Below, piece by piece: positions 10,878-23,289 of a stretch of 64,000 nucleotides of DNA. Each line of letters begins with the position of its first letter. The stretch's first letter is position 1. The translations under genes were made by a program, and so were the position numbers. The notes under the pieces are model-generated. The model did not search any database and had not been told where the DNA came from. It saw nothing but the letters and a program-made list of their open reading frames with translations. Origin of the DNA: Acanthosepion pharaonis (lineage: Eukaryota > Mollusca > Cephalopoda > Sepiida > Sepiidae); the NCBI GenBank assembly GCA_903632075.3, contig CAHIKZ030000246.1, positions 940,001-1,004,000 on the forward strand. The letters run 5' to 3'.

Positions 10878-12071
10878 TCAGATCATGCCATAAGTTCTGT
10901 CCAAATTTTAACTTTTTGTTAAAATGAACAAAATTTAAAGAGTATTTTATAATATCTAATGGAGCTGAACATTATTTTTATTTTTAGATGCATTTAAACT
11001 GATCAAATTTTATTTCAGAGAACAATAAAATTAAATTTTGTTTGATTAAAACCCTGCTAACATGGAAGTACCCAAGAATCATTTGAGGGACATAATGCTT
11101 TATGAGTTCAAGAAAGGAAAGTCAGCAGTTGAAGCAGCTAGAAACATTCACTCAGTTTATGGAGAGGAATGTGTGATTGAAAGAACTTGCAGAAAATGGT
11201 TTGCAAAATTCAGTTTTTTATCAGTTGAGGATTGGCAGTAGTTCTCAGTTCAAACCATACAACTGTTCATTGTCATCTTCAACAACTTGGAAAAGTTCCT
11301 AAACTTGGAAAATGGGTGCCTCATGAATTGTCTGAAAACAACCTCAAATCCCGAGTTGATATCTGCTCTTCTCTCCATTCTTGCCAACTTGTTTCACTTT
11401 TTTTGGATAGACTTGTGACTGGCGAATAAAAATGGATCTTTTATCGAAATGTTAAGCATCGTAGACAGTGGCTTGGTAAAGGGGAAGGACCCCAGCCACA
11501 GCCGAGAAGGGAACTTCATGGGCAGAAAGTTCTTCTTTCAATCTGGTGGGATCACCAAGGAATAATCCACTTTGAATTCTTACCACCTAATGCAACAATT
11601 AATGCTCAAATATACTGTCAGCAATTAGAGCGTTTGAACCAAGCTTTGAGGCAAAAAAACCTGCTCTAGTGAATCGAAAAGAGGTGATGTTTCATCAGGA
11701 CAATGTGCAACCCCACATAGCAAGAATCACGTCACAAAAGATCGAAGAACTTGGTTGGGAGAAAATTCCTCATCCGCCTTATTCTCCCGATCTTGCTCCT
11801 TCAGACTACCATTTGTTTCATAGCTTACAGAATCATTTGGAAGAAACAGCTTTTGTAACACAGGAAGAGGTTAAAACTGACATTTGTGAGTTCTTCGAAT
11901 CAAAGCCAAAAGAATTTTACAGTAATGGAATTAGTAAGCTTGTTAATAGATGGAAGGAAGTCATAGATAATCAGGGAAAATACATTGTTGATTGAATCTG
12001 TAATTAAATGTAACATTTGGTCACTTGTTTTCTTTATTCAAAATTTGGACAGAACTTATGGGATGACCTGA
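10878..12071 (+). mobile_element. Mariner transposon, full length, inactive
   Basis: Terminal inverted repeats of about 33-38 bp (10878-10912 and 12037-12071), sharing a CATAAGTTCTGTCCAAATTT core, are bounded by the TA target duplication at 10876-10877 and 12072-12073. The 1.19 kb length is close to the 1.3 kb norm of mariner. The interior codes for a degenerate mariner (D,D34D) transposase. Confidence 0.92.
11062..11995 (+). pseudogene. Mariner transposase pseudogene
   Basis: The N-terminal part opens with MEVPKNHLRDIMLYEF and a helix-turn-helix ending CRKWFAKF, as in the DNA-binding half of mariner transposases, but stops after 59 codons (TAG at 11239). The middle is broken by further stops and frame changes. 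From 11669 a clean frame gives HQDN, then after 34 residues the Asp of LAPSDYHLF, which fits the D34D spacing. It also has the YSPDLAP loop and a Trp-rich end (VNRWKEVID), and stops at 11995. The intact enzyme would bind its terminal repeats and cut and paste the element at TA sites. Confidence 0.9.
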
Positions 12072-12073
12072 TA

Positions 12074-12999
12074 TTTGTAGTAAGAGTATGTATATGCAGC
12101 CATGTATTAATTATTGCCCAAGGTCCAAAACAGAGAAATGGTATGATACTTTAAAACGTCAAATACATTATGTCTCAGTAGTTACAAGTAAAATTAATAA
12201 TCCTAACAAAGTTGAATGGAGTTCTTTTTGTATTTTCTTTTTTATACAAGCGTAACAGCTTTCTATATCAGCTGATTCGAACTGATCTTATTTGAGATTA
12301 TGGGCTTCAAGCCAGATTCCTGTTCACATGATACAGCTGAGGATGCTGTGATTATTGTGGATCTAGTTTGTATGGCAGCCATCTTTGATTTCTTTCAGCT
12401 AGGCACACAACCTGGCAATTCATATGAATTAGAACAGGCTGACATCAAAAGTTGAAACATTCATATATAAAGTTAAAAGCTCAAACTTAACAGAGTGCAG
12501 AGAACAATAAAAAGGTGGTGAAACAATTACGTCCATGGACTGATCAGATCTGAAGCTTCTGTATCCTAATATAGACATGTTTTATGATTTTTAAATTTAC
12601 AATTATCTTTTACTTTATATTATATACTTGATGGCTTGTAAAAAATTTTTAGCAATCTCTTCACATATGAAGAAGAGACTCTAAGCTACAGAAATGAGAT
12701 TCTACAGCTGAGAATACCATGAATCTGGCACAGGAGTTAGCCATTAGTCAATGAGGGTTTACTGAAGCATGGTTTACATTCCTGTACTGTAAGCGGAGCT
12801 ATGATTCACCCTATTTTAGATAGAAGCCACAGGGACCCCAAACCTGTGGCAGCACCTTTCTCATCACACTAAAGAGGTTGGCACAATGTAACACCAATGC
12901 CAGCATGACAGTGGTCATGGGGCTGGGCAAAAATTCATTTGTGTCCTTGGCCCATATGCATAAGTATGTGTATGGCACACCCCACATTTAGACGACCTA
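12074..12999. other. No gene recognised
   Basis: Sequence after the mariner. 12800-12990 is somewhat GC-richer and may be an old repeat, but no partner was found in the window. Confidence 0.5.
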
Positions 13000-13375
13000 G
13001 TGTCACATCCAGTCTTGGTGGGGAGACCAGATAAATATACGATGGACCAGACATGTGAGCAACAACAAAGTTTTAAAAGAAAATGGAAACAAAAAGGGCG
13101 CTTAACATCAGAAAGAGAGTTGAAATTTAATGGGCACATAATGAGGAAAGAGGGCTTGGAAAATTTGATACACACAGGGAATACTGAAGGCAAGAGTGAC
13201 AGAGTAAAATAATGCATAACCTATCTAGCAAGCTTGAGTAAATGGATGACAGAATGGGGTTGAGAAGAGATAGCAAAAAGACAAAATTTATTAACAACTA
13301 CAAAGGACAAGAAACTGTGGAGAGTCATGATCACCAATGTTCTGAAGAACATGGACGAATTTTGGTTAATTGCCA
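13000..13375 (+). mobile_element. LINE fragment (RT C-terminus, RTE/L1-like annotation type)
   Basis: The plus strand reads ERELKFNGHIMRKEGLENLI, then after a stop YLASLSKWMTEWG, AKRQNLLTTTKD and LWRVMITNVLKNMDEF. The L-x-F-x-GH-(I/V)-x-R-x-x-GLE-x-L motif is the usual C-terminal signature of these LINEs. Confidence 0.75.
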
Positions 13376-13434
13376 TGCATGATACACACTTGGGCAATCA
13401 TGTTTCTTTCGATTTATGACTGAGTAAGCAGAAG

Positions 13435-13650
13435 ATTTTCCTGCTGTAGGTTACTGTTTCTTTCTGCAGTAGACTGGTTGCCAACCAAGGCTATAGAATC
13501 CAGTCTGTTCTGCTATTCAACCCATAGCTGGGAAGAGAAGAGATCGATTTATACTGTTCCCAATGGTATTTGCGCATAAGTAAATGTAATGAATCAGACT
13601 GGAATTCAAACTTTGCTGATTTCTCAATCTAAGCCGATATCTATTACATC
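13435..13650 (-). repeat. tRNA-derived SINE
   Basis: On the plus strand: gttgccaaccaaggctatag, cccatagctgggaagagaag and gactggaattcaaactttgc, i.e. tail, body and B-box of a minus-sense copy. Confidence 0.65.
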
Positions 13651-13849
13651 ACAAGAAAATTATATTAACAATCTGAAAATAAATATTTCTTTGTATTAAT
13701 CACAAAAAGATGTGTGCAATAGTCTTTCTTGAAGACTGAATAAACAATTAAAAAAGTTTCACTGGAAACTTTGGGACATGTCTAATATTATGCAATCTAG
13801 AAGAGTGGGGGGGAAACAGTGAGCGTTATAGTGATTTTCCAAGTGTAGC

Positions 13850-13975
13850 TTAGCTGTGGCATAAAGGTCGAAGAGTAGGAGACACCCAGCAAAGATCGAA
13901 CTCACTACTCATTTGTAATCATTCTAGTGAAGCAAACTTGTTAACCATTACATTGCCTGAAGCTGCCCAAACAGT
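13850..13975 (-). repeat. tRNA-derived SINE, second family
   Basis: In minus sense: ggcaatgtaatggttaacaa (A-box region) ... gtagtgagttcgatctttgc (B-box GAGTTCGATC). Spacing and sequence are tRNA-like, but the downstream region differs from the main SINE. No cloverleaf with a good acceptor stem was found, so this is not called a tRNA gene. Confidence 0.55.
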
Positions 13976-14672
13976 GAATGTTATATTCTCACGTTTCCCT
14001 ACACGCAACACAGTCATCATCATTTTGTGATATTAAATATGTGCACACGCTTCCAGCACCCATATTTTTTTTTCTAACTAGAAATTAAATGCATAATAGG
14101 AAACAATTTTTCTAAATTTAGTAAAAAAAGAAATTGGTGGAAACTTGCATTTACCAAAGATTTTCAATTTCAGTTTGATAGACTAAACATTAATAATTCC
14201 ACTCAGAAGAAAAAAAAATATGTTGTTAATTTGTAAAACAAAATTCAAGTATTCAAAACAAAATACATAAGAACATTAAAATCTTATCAATATCAGGTAT
14301 GCTATAAGAAATAGTTGCAAAAATGTTTTAATCATTTTTTAATTTCAAAGGAGATAACCAAAAGATTTCAACAATAACTACAGCTAAAACAGCTGCATGC
14401 TGACCTATATACAGTTTATTTCTAAAATACTGACTTTACCTCCACTGCTTATCAGTTCAATCTTATCACCTACTTTATAATATGCCAACAAATGTTAAAT
14501 ATATTCATTCTTTTTTAAACATTACAGTTGACTGACTTTTTCTGAGTCAACTTTAAAACCATATTCAAGCATGGAGAAAAACAAAAATAGAATTACTTTA
14601 AAACCATAAAATAGAGAAAACAAAATAGAATTACTTAAAACCAAATATTCTTTTGCTTTTTAAAGAATTTTC

Positions 14673-14678
<6 letters not shown>

Positions 14679-14730
<52 letters not shown>
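14679..14730. repeat. (TA)n microsatellite
   Basis: About 26 uninterrupted dinucleotides. Confidence 0.95.
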
Positions 14731-14731
<1 letters not shown>

Positions 14732-15079
14732 CCTCGGAACAATTCAATCTACTGGCAATCATTTCAGTGTAGAGCAATTCAAGAGGTATAAAAGCTTGTA
14801 GAAAATAGCCAAAGATATAAAGATTTTATCATAACCACGCAGGATATATAGAAATTAAGATACAAACATTTACAAATTTATTTCTATACAAATAAAACAT
14901 TGTGCATATATTACCAGCACTCTTATGCTACATTTCCATATAGTATCAAAATTAATGCACTTTTCCCGATGATGCACAAATGCATAAATTTCATCCTTAA
15001 AGTAATTGGAGCCAAACTTGTATGCCTGCAACATGAGCATCTTCTGTGTGGAACTGCTCACCAAATCAGGAACCAAATC

Positions 15080-15345
15080 AAGATTATGTAGTATATGTGG
15101 TAAAACATCCCAACCATCTTGCTGGAGACACTACAGTTGGAGATACAGTTTGGCAGAGTGTGGAGTAGCATTGTGAAGCAACAGTACACACCCTTATGCA
15201 TATTAGGTCTCTTTCAACAAATACCTTTACTCTGTCCAGTATTTTTGCTAACCATCTGAGAATGTTGCCATCAATTTCTTTGTTGACCACACAACTTTGA
15301 ATTTTGTGGGTGACAATGGATACTCCCAGAGTCAACATTTGGCTG
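15080..15345 (-). pseudogene. Possible mariner/Tc1-like transposase relic
   Basis: A broken minus-strand frame has an HNATPHSAKL-like and a DGWDVLPH-like block about 20 residues apart. This recalls the DNARPH...LGWEVLPH region of mariner transposases. The surrounding sequence does not extend the match, and the call rests on two short motifs. Confidence 0.3.
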
Positions 15346-16029
15346 ACTTCAGATCATCATCTGTTTGGGCTCCTTAAGCAACAAAGTGATATCAAAGTCT
15401 TACCTTGAAAAAGAATTTGTGTTCTTTGTGCAATCTGTCGAAAAAGAAAATCAGAACAAGACCAGGTCGACTTTAGTAGGTCTCAAAATAGCGTAATTGC
15501 TTGCACTTCCCTACCATCCTTGACCAATTACAACTTTCCTTACCCCAATTAAAGAATGCTACTTCAGACCGAAGAACTGCTTGGCTTTTGATGGGTGAAG
15601 AAGATAATTGTGCGTTGCGAGTTGTGATGTTAATTTTTTATTTTTTTGATTTATGTCTCTCGCATTTTCTGGCATTGGACTTGTGAGGCTAATTTTTCAC
15701 CCTTGGATTTGCAACGTCAAACTTATTTTTTGGATCTGAACCTCACTATTGATATTTACGGTGCAAGAGCGACTCCAGTTGCTTGATGCCACTTTCTTTG
15801 AAGATAGTATGTTTTTGTATTCACATACCCCCATAACATGCATGAGTAGACAGCAGTTTGACAAATCTAAAAGATATGTTATGGTGTAAGCACAGATAAT
15901 TTTTTACTTACTCCCTTGATGTCCTTTTTTTTCAAAGCAGAATCCTCAATAACTGATAATATTCTTTTATCAATTCCTTCAGGTGTGATTGATTTTATTG
16001 GGTAACCAAAATTTTGCTATCGAGGTAAA

Positions 16030-16290
16030 AACATATTTTAGACCAAAACGAGTCTACTGATTCTAAACACTTCAACTACTTTGGCCTATGGATCTGTTAT
16101 AACAAATTTAGTTTTGGAAAAAAGGAAACTGAACATAGAATAGGCTGTACTAGAGGTAGTTTTGCCCAACACTGCAAATTGCTACAAAACCAAAACATCA
16201 AAAGAAAATTTGAGTCATGTTCTTAAATAGCTTTGTTAGATCGAGACTTTTATATGGATGAGATTGAATTCACAATTACTAAATTCACAA
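16030..16290 (+). mobile_element. LINE fragment
   Basis: It is nucleotide-similar to 35640-35830 (cagaatagactacat..., caccacaaattgctacaaaa, gtcagatcaagacttttata with changes). No open frame remains. Confidence 0.5.
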
Positions 16291-16439
16291 ACCAATGCTT
16301 TGAACCCCTAGGTGATTTTTGTCTCTTTGGTGACTTAGTCATTGAAAGTTCACAGGCTGCATGTAGTTGGATTCTGTGGAAATGGGGCAAAAATTAACCA
16401 AGTAGTACTAAAAATAAGAACTTGATAAGATATCCCTAG

Positions 16440-16615
16440 ACATGGCCAGTTGAACACAAACAATATACCTCTGTAGATTAAATAAAGGGTTCAGTTCAAA
16501 ATTCCCAGTAAGTTGCACAGATTGACAAGTACCTGATGAAGGCCAAATGGCACAAAGGCCAAAATATTGGGATAATAACAAAGATGAGGACAGTAGTTCA
16601 CATGTAAATAATGAT
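16440..16615 (+). repeat. Dispersed repeat end (same family), feeding a tandem array
   Basis: The stretch taaataaagggttcagttca, then acctgatgaaggcc and ataacaaagatgaggac, matches 23560-23690. The last part recurs as the unit of the tandem array at 16995-17590. Confidence 0.6.
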
Positions 16616-16994
16616 AACTACTCTGTTGTAATGTATGGCAAGAGTTTGTTGAGGTTATGGGGGGGGGAGACACCAAACTGATTACTCTCCCAGCAACTAG
16701 AGGGGTAACAGGCAAAAAAAAGGGAAAGAGATGGGAGGTAACAAAAATAACACTGCCTCAGGAACCACACCAACTTTAGGAACAAAATGCCAACTTCACA
16801 AGATCTGTGATTTGCTGACTGCTGGTTTTCCCATTTGCTTTTATTGTCATGTGGCATCTTACATAGACCCAGATCTTGCAGAGAGTCCGTTTCTAGACAT
16901 GCCAAGCTGTCCCAATGCTATTAGGGAAAACCCAGATGTTCGCACATGATCCAGGGCTTCTTTTGCCTCTGTACTGACACACATTTGCCACATG

Positions 16995-17590
16995 CTCATC
17001 TCAGAAGTTCAGACAGATGGCAATCAAATAATAACAAGAAAGGTAAGGACAATAGTCCACATATAAATAATGATAACTCATCCCAGAAATTCTGGCAGAA
17101 AGGGATCAATTGATGATAACAAAGATGAGGACAATAATACGTTAACGCAGAAATTCAGACAGAAGGCGATCATGTGATCATAACAACAAAGATGGGGGAC
17201 AATACTCTGCATGTAAATAATGAAAATAATGATAATCCCTCATCCCAGAAATTCAGACAGAAGGCGATCAGGTGATCATAACAACAAAGATGAGGATAAT
17301 AGTCGGAATATAAATGGGATAAATAATGATAATCCCTCATCCGAGAAATTCAAACAGAAGGTGACCAAGTGATAACAAAAATAGAGGACAATAGTTTGCA
17401 TGTAAATAATGATAATTCTTCATCCCAGAAATTCAGGCAAAAAGTAATCAGGTGATAATAACAACAAAGATGAGGAAAATGGTCATCATGTAAATAATGA
17501 AAATAATGATAACTCCTCATCCCAGAAATTCAAACATGTGATCAGGTGATAATAATAACAAAGATGAGGACAATAGTAAATATAAATAAG
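16995..17590. repeat. Tandem array, about seven units of 60-100 bp
   Basis: Each unit has cccagaaattcagacagaag, gatcaggtgataataac, aaagatgaggacaatag and catgtaaataatgataa. The cagaaattc element recurs at about 17002, 17083, 17145, 17246, 17341, 17424 and 17521. It ends about 95 bp before the Cys-rich exon of the ELAPOR-like gene. Confidence 0.85.
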
Positions 17591-17686
17591 ACCATTTCTG
17601 TGAATCGACAAAAATGGAGAATTGTCTATTTTTGTTTTGTTTGTTTTCTTCCCATTCTCATGCATTCAAATTTAGTAAATACTCAC

Positions 17687-17839
17687 TGGAATATTCTGTT
17701 TTTGGATCACACTTTTTGCATTCTGAAGCTCCTCTTTGAGAATAAGTATTTTCTGGACATTCCTGACAGTAAGATGCTCCCACACGATCACTGAATGTTC
17801 CATTGCGGCATTTTGTGCATTCAGAAGAGAAAGCAACGC
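17687..17839 (-). CDS. ELAPOR1/2: ELAPOR1/2-like protein, cysteine-rich repeat exon (fourth seen)
   Basis: This 153-bp exon is phase 1 on both sides (2 + 150 + 1 bases). Its acceptor is tatttag and its donor gtgagt. It encodes GVAFSSECTKCRNGTFSD followed by a second C-x2-C-x4-(T/S)-Y-S unit and CKKCDPKTEYS. The spacing of six cysteines and the N-G-T-F / N-T-Y-S turns are typical of GCC2/GCC3 (ephrin-receptor-like) repeats. The match to the corresponding ELAPOR1/2 repeat (GVAY-x-SEC ... CDP) is strong. A symmetric 1-1 exon fits a repeat unit that can be duplicated or skipped in frame. The open frame runs a little beyond both splice sites, so the apparent Met and the tail after the donor are intron-encoded. 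No downstream exon was recognised in 1-17686. Confidence 0.9.
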
Positions 17840-18419
17840 CTAAATACAAAAATAAAATTTCCAGTTATTCCATGCGAAAAAATCCATTTAACAAATTAAA
17901 TCTCACAAAGCATAAAAATTACATAGTGTCATTTTAAAGAAGAAAATAATACAATGAACAATTTGTTTCATAGATAATATTACAACAATCTTCTTGTTTA
18001 TTGTGCAATACTGAAATATCACAAAAGTTTTTGCAAAAATTAAGCACAATAACATTTAAAATAAGATTTTCTTATAGCAAAGAGGTGGAACTTGACTATC
18101 AGAAAAGTTTTATTTCAGAAATAACATAGTAATATAGAGGACAGCAATCTAAACTATGTTTGAAGTTATTAAGCAAACCATATAAACTTCAATAATTCAA
18201 ATTTGGTTTGAAAAAAATTAGATGTCAAAACAAAGCCCGAGTTAAAATCTTAAGTAGTATCAATGTTTTATTGAAGCTATTTGATGTATTCTAAAAAATG
18301 CCATCCGGAGTTATTAGGAAACACCAAATAATCACATTTTACTTCAATAAAAAGGTAATAAAATCATCAAAAATTGCACCAATAATAGAACAAACACATA
18401 GGATAAATCTTTGAATCCT

Positions 18420-19060
18420 TTACATCTTAATATAGTGACCCTTCTTAATAACAGCCAGTAATCTAATATCCATTGATGTTAATTTTTTTTTTACTTTAGC
18501 AGGTCGAATTTCCAACATGGTCGTTTTAATTGCTTCCTATAGGTTTGATTTGCTGTTATATTGTTTGCCACCTTCATATAATTTCATCATCACAATTGAC
18601 CATAGATTTTTGATTGGATTCAGATCAGGACTTCATGATGGCCATTCCATCATCTTTTCTGTAAATCGTTTATGCTCAAAGGATTCACTGGTAAGTTTAA
18701 ATATATGAGAAGGAGCATTGCCGTGCATAAATACCCACTTCACTTTGAAACTGCAAGACTAGGACTTGTACCATGCAAAGAAAGTCTTGTTCATAAAATT
18801 GCAATAGTTAGCACTGTTCAATTTAACTCATTTATTGACTTTAACTAGTCCAATAATGGTTTGGTTGATAATTCCAGCCCATTCATAACATTACCACATC
18901 CTTGTCGACTTTTTAGCCACAGGCACTTCTGAATAGAATAAAATCCATCCCCTGGGCTATCAATCAGGTCCATCAAATATCACTCAAGATATATCCATGA
19001 AAATTACTTCTGAAAAGTCAATTAACTAATCCCTATCGCAAACACTTGCTCAGGCATATT
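18420..19060 (-). pseudogene. Tc1-like transposase, C-terminal two thirds, broken
   Basis: The minus strand reads, across frameshifts and stops, KCLWLKSRQGCGNVM, then FMHGNAPSHIFKLT, FTEKMMEWPS, SPDLNPIKNLWS and MKLYEGGKQYNSKSNL, ending KKGHYIKM at a stop at 18420-18422. The order N-A-P-S-H ... SPDLNPI-(E)-NLW is the DD34E core of Tc1 transposases. Here the usual Glu of PIENLW is Lys and the usual DN before APSH reads GN, both likely inactivating. It sits in the 18.8 kb intron, in the same orientation as the host gene. Ends were not found. Confidence 0.85.
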
Positions 19061-19089
19061 TATGTTTCTTCAACACCCACAGAGCTACT

Positions 19090-19340
19090 GCAACTAAACT
19101 GAGCAGATTTTAGTTACAGCTTCTGGGAGAGAGTACATCATCTAGCATGATTAGTAGTTGAAGACCAATTCCAGAATTTTATGTACAAACATTTGATCAT
19201 TACTTGTGCCTTCATGCTGGAAGGACCACAGGTGGGGTGGAGACGGAATTGCTTAGAAGCCCTCTATTTCATTCACAAGGCTTGGGTTAACCTTTAGTAT
19301 GGTTTTCGAGCATTTACCCACAGTTAGAACACGGTCAGAT
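19090..19340 (+). repeat. Dispersed repeat (partner of 6465-6690)
   Basis: It has tacagcttctgggagagagt, gattagtagttgaa, caaggcttgggttaaccttt and ggttttcgagcattta. Confidence 0.6.
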
Positions 19341-19462
19341 TCTAACTATACAAAAATGAACACATCTTTTCAGTAAGAAACAAGGTCTGCCATTTTCACA
19401 TGAGAAATTAGCAAAAACAGTCTTATAAAGCCATCATGCTAATAATCACTAAAATGAATAAA

Positions 19463-21507
19463 CAACTGCCATTACAATAGAGAAAACAGTATAAGCAGAA
19501 GTGTCATTAGATTACAGAAAAGGGGGCAAGCAGAAGTGTCATTACATTAGAAAAATAAACAGAGCAAACAGGAGGGTCATTATATTAGAGAAGACCAGAA
19601 TAACCAGAAGTGTCATTAAATTAGAAATACAGAATAACCAGAAGTGCCATTACATTAAAAAAAGGGAATAAATAGAAGTGCCATTACATTAGAAGAGAGG
19701 GAATAACCAGAAGTGGCATTACATTAGAAGAGAGGGAATAACCAGAAGTGCCATTTCATTAGAAAAGAGGGAATGATCACAAATGCCATTGCATAAGAGG
19801 GAATAACCAGAAGTGGCATTACATTAAAAGAGAGGGAATAACCGGATGTGTCATTACATTAGACAACAGGAATTAACCAGAAGTGGCATTACATTAGAAG
19901 AGAGAGAATAACCACAAGTGCCATTACATTATAAAAGAGGGAATAACCACAGGTAGAATTACATTGGAAAAGAGGGAATAAACCAGAAGTGCCATTACAT
20001 TAGAAAAGAGGGAATAGCCACAAATGACATTACGTTAGAAAAGAGGGAATAACCACAAGTGCCACAACAAGAGAAAAGAAGGAATAACCACAGGTGTCAT
20101 TACATGAGAAAAGAGGGAATAACCACAGGTGCCACTATATTAGCAAAGAGGGAATAACCACAAGTGACATTACATTAGAAAGCTGGAAGTAACCAGAAGT
20201 GGCATTACATTAGAAGAGAGGGAATAACCACAGGTGGAATTACATTAGAAAAGAGGGGAATAACCACAAATGCCATTACATTAGAAAAGAGGGAATAACC
20301 ACAAGTCACATTACATTAGAAAACTGGAAGTAACCACAAGTGCCATTACATTAGAAGAGAGGGAATAACCACAGAAAAGAAGGAACAACCACATGTGGAA
20401 TTACTTTAGAAAAGAGGGAATAACAACAAATGACATTACATTAGAAAAGAGGGAATAACAACAAATGACATTACATTAGAAAAGTGGGAATAACCACGAG
20501 TGCCATTACATTAAAAAAAGAGGGAATAACCATGAGTGCCATTACATTAGAATATAGTGAATAACCACGAGTACCATTATATTGGAAAAGAGGAAATAAC
20601 CACAAGTTTCATTATATTAGAAAACACGGGATAACCGCAAGTGCCATTGCATGAGAAAAGAGGGAATAACCAGAAATGCCATTATATTAGAAAAGGGGGA
20701 ATTAACGACAGGTGGCATTACCTAAAAAGAGAGGGATTAACCAGAAGTGGCATTACATTAGAAGAAAGAAAATACCTAGAATTGTCATTACATTAAAAGA
20801 GAAGAAAAAAAATATGAATTGTCATAACATTAGAAAAGAGGGTATAACCAGAGGTGCCATTATATTAGTAAACTGGGAATAACCACAAGTCCATTACATT
20901 AAAAAAGAGGGAATAACCCCAGCTGCCATTACATTAGAATGGAGGAAATAACCTGAAGTGCCATTACATTCAAGAAGAGGGAATAACCACAAATCCCATA
21001 ACATTCAAGAAGAGGGAATAACCAGAAATTCCATTCCATTAGAAATCTGGGAATAACCGCAAGTGCTGTTGCATTAGAAATCTGGGAATAACCACAAATG
21101 CAATTACATTAGAAAACTCGGAATAACCACAAGTGTCATTATATTAGAAAAGAGGGAATATCCAGAAGTGCTATGACATTAGAATAACCAGAAATGCCAT
21201 TCCATTAGAAAACTGGGAATAACCACGAGTGCCATTACATTAGAAAGAAGTAAATAACCACAAGTGCCATTACATAAGAGCGAATAACCAGAAATGCCAT
21301 TATATTAGAAAAGAGGGAGTAACGTTACCTAAGAAGAGAGGGAATAACAGGAAGTATCATTACATTAGAAGAGAGGGAATAACCAGAAGTGTCATTACAT
21401 TAGAAAACTGGGAATAAGCACAAGTGCTATTATATTAGGAAAGAGGGAATAACCAGAAGTGCCTTCACATTAGAAAACTGGGAATAACCACAAGTGTTGT
21501 TACAATA
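19463..21507. repeat. 35-bp minisatellite, about 58 copies
   Basis: The unit is close to gagggaataaccagaagtgc followed by cattacattagaaaa. Copies vary at a few positions (cagaag/cacaag, gtgcc/gtgtc/gtggc, aaagaggg/aaactggg). There are no unique spacers between units. The unit length is not a multiple of three and stop codons occur in each frame. It lies in the 18.8 kb intron. Confidence 0.93.
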
Positions 21508-23289
21508 CAGATAATTCATAGAAGAAAATTTCTATACTCAGGAAAGACTATTTCATAAATGACCTGCAGGGGGTTAAGTCTTACATGGATATAAATTCTA
21601 TTTGTTTCAAGGAATTCAATTTCTTCAACAATTGAATCATAATTTTATTGACTGACATGATATCTCAAAAAGAATAACTCTAAGTGAGATAAATCTTCCG
21701 AGATCAATGCCAGGTTCTTCCTCACTTGTAAAAAACAATTATGCTAAGTAAGCAATATATCAGAAAGAACATTGTTGACAATGAACTTGTCTATAATGTA
21801 CTGAAAGCAGGAAACTCCATTGATCATGCCAGGACCCAAAAGAATCGATGCAACTGGTGACAGACATCAACAACAGTGTCAGGCTCGTCTTCAAGTATTA
21901 GGATTTGATGATCAATCGATTCCAACTAAAAATAAACAAAATCAATAAATATTGTATTTGCTAGTTTATCAGTCCTTGGTAAGAAGAAAGCATCTAACTG
22001 TATGAAAGGCTTCAGAGTCAGAGCTGGGCATCAGGAAGAGAATCTAGCCTTGTAAAAACTTGCCTCAAATCATTATAACAAATCCCCTATCAGGCAGGAC
22101 CCACCTTTGTGCGAGATTAATCTTGGTCCTGTCTCAAGAAAAAAAAAAAAAAAAAAACAACAACAAAAAAAAAAAACACAGCCATGTATTTATGCATGTG
22201 GTGAGTCTGAAAGTGTGCACATGATAGCAGCAAAATATACGGGCAGTCTTGTCAGCCATGATGCTAATAAGCCTGCATTGAAAAACTAAGTCTCATGACA
22301 ATATGAAAGTGTGCATAAAAAATTACCACACTCTTTTCTGACTAGTGTAACATTTAAAAAAAAAAAAAAAAAAAAAAAACAACACAAAACTTTAATTTAG
22401 AACCTGCAAAAGAAAAAAAAATGTAGAGAATATATTGTAAGTCTCGGTACCATTGCATATGCAGGGTGCATTAGTTATTTTAGAATCCTATTATAATTGT
22501 ACATGTCCCTCCTGTTGATAGCACAACAATTATGCTGTGTTCATACCTCATAAATAATGGACTATTCTATGTTTTGATCATGTGCGAAAGACATTACTTG
22601 GTTTCAGTGAGAAAATGAAAGAAGTGGAGAGAGGGAATCAGATTAAGGTGATAAAAACAGATACTACACTTTGATCTCTGCAAAGATGCCAAGAATTGAT
22701 GGCGAACACAGTAAAATTTTTCAGATGCATGGTATCGAGTGACAAAAAAAATGGGCTGAGCAATCACCAAAAAACTACTTACCATAAATAAAATTAAATT
22801 GTCTGCTGAATTAGTTCAAAATTATTAAGAGAAATGTCTGTAAGATGGGGATTTAAAAGAAAAGAGAAGATAATCGTGTTTAAAGTCTCCTGCCAATACC
22901 TCATAAATAATGGACTATTTTGTTTTCATTGCATAGAAAAACAAGACATACAAACAAAGAAAGAATTGTTTAACGTCTGTTTCAGTGAAATTATAAAGTT
23001 GTCAATTTCATATCTTTTGTACTCACCTAAAAATAACAACTAGCATGTATATTTATGACTGTTATTGCAATAAGTTGTTAAGCTCAAATATTTGATGATG
23101 CAATAGGGAAATTTCTACAATATTTTATTGTCATAGAATACGCCATGAGCTTATTCAATCATTAACTGAAGAATTAAGATTCATTAGATCATTAAAATAG
23201 TTAAATTTTCATTGGTTGTTATTTAAATATATAGATATGATATTTGAATATCAAATTTTAACATTCTTATTTCGATTTACATTATTTAC
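21508..23289. other. No gene recognised
   Basis: Intronic. It has A-rich tracts at 22140-22176 and 22356-22379, each likely a retroposon tail (SINE-like text at 22010-22130 before the first), but the elements themselves are too worn to name. Confidence 0.5.

Noticed and set aside
13850..13975. tRNA gene on the minus strand
   Set aside because: A-box and B-box are present but I could not form a good acceptor stem or anticodon arm; it fits a tRNA-derived SINE.
19463..21507. CRISPR-like array
   Set aside because: Units follow each other directly with no unique spacers, and the genome is animal.
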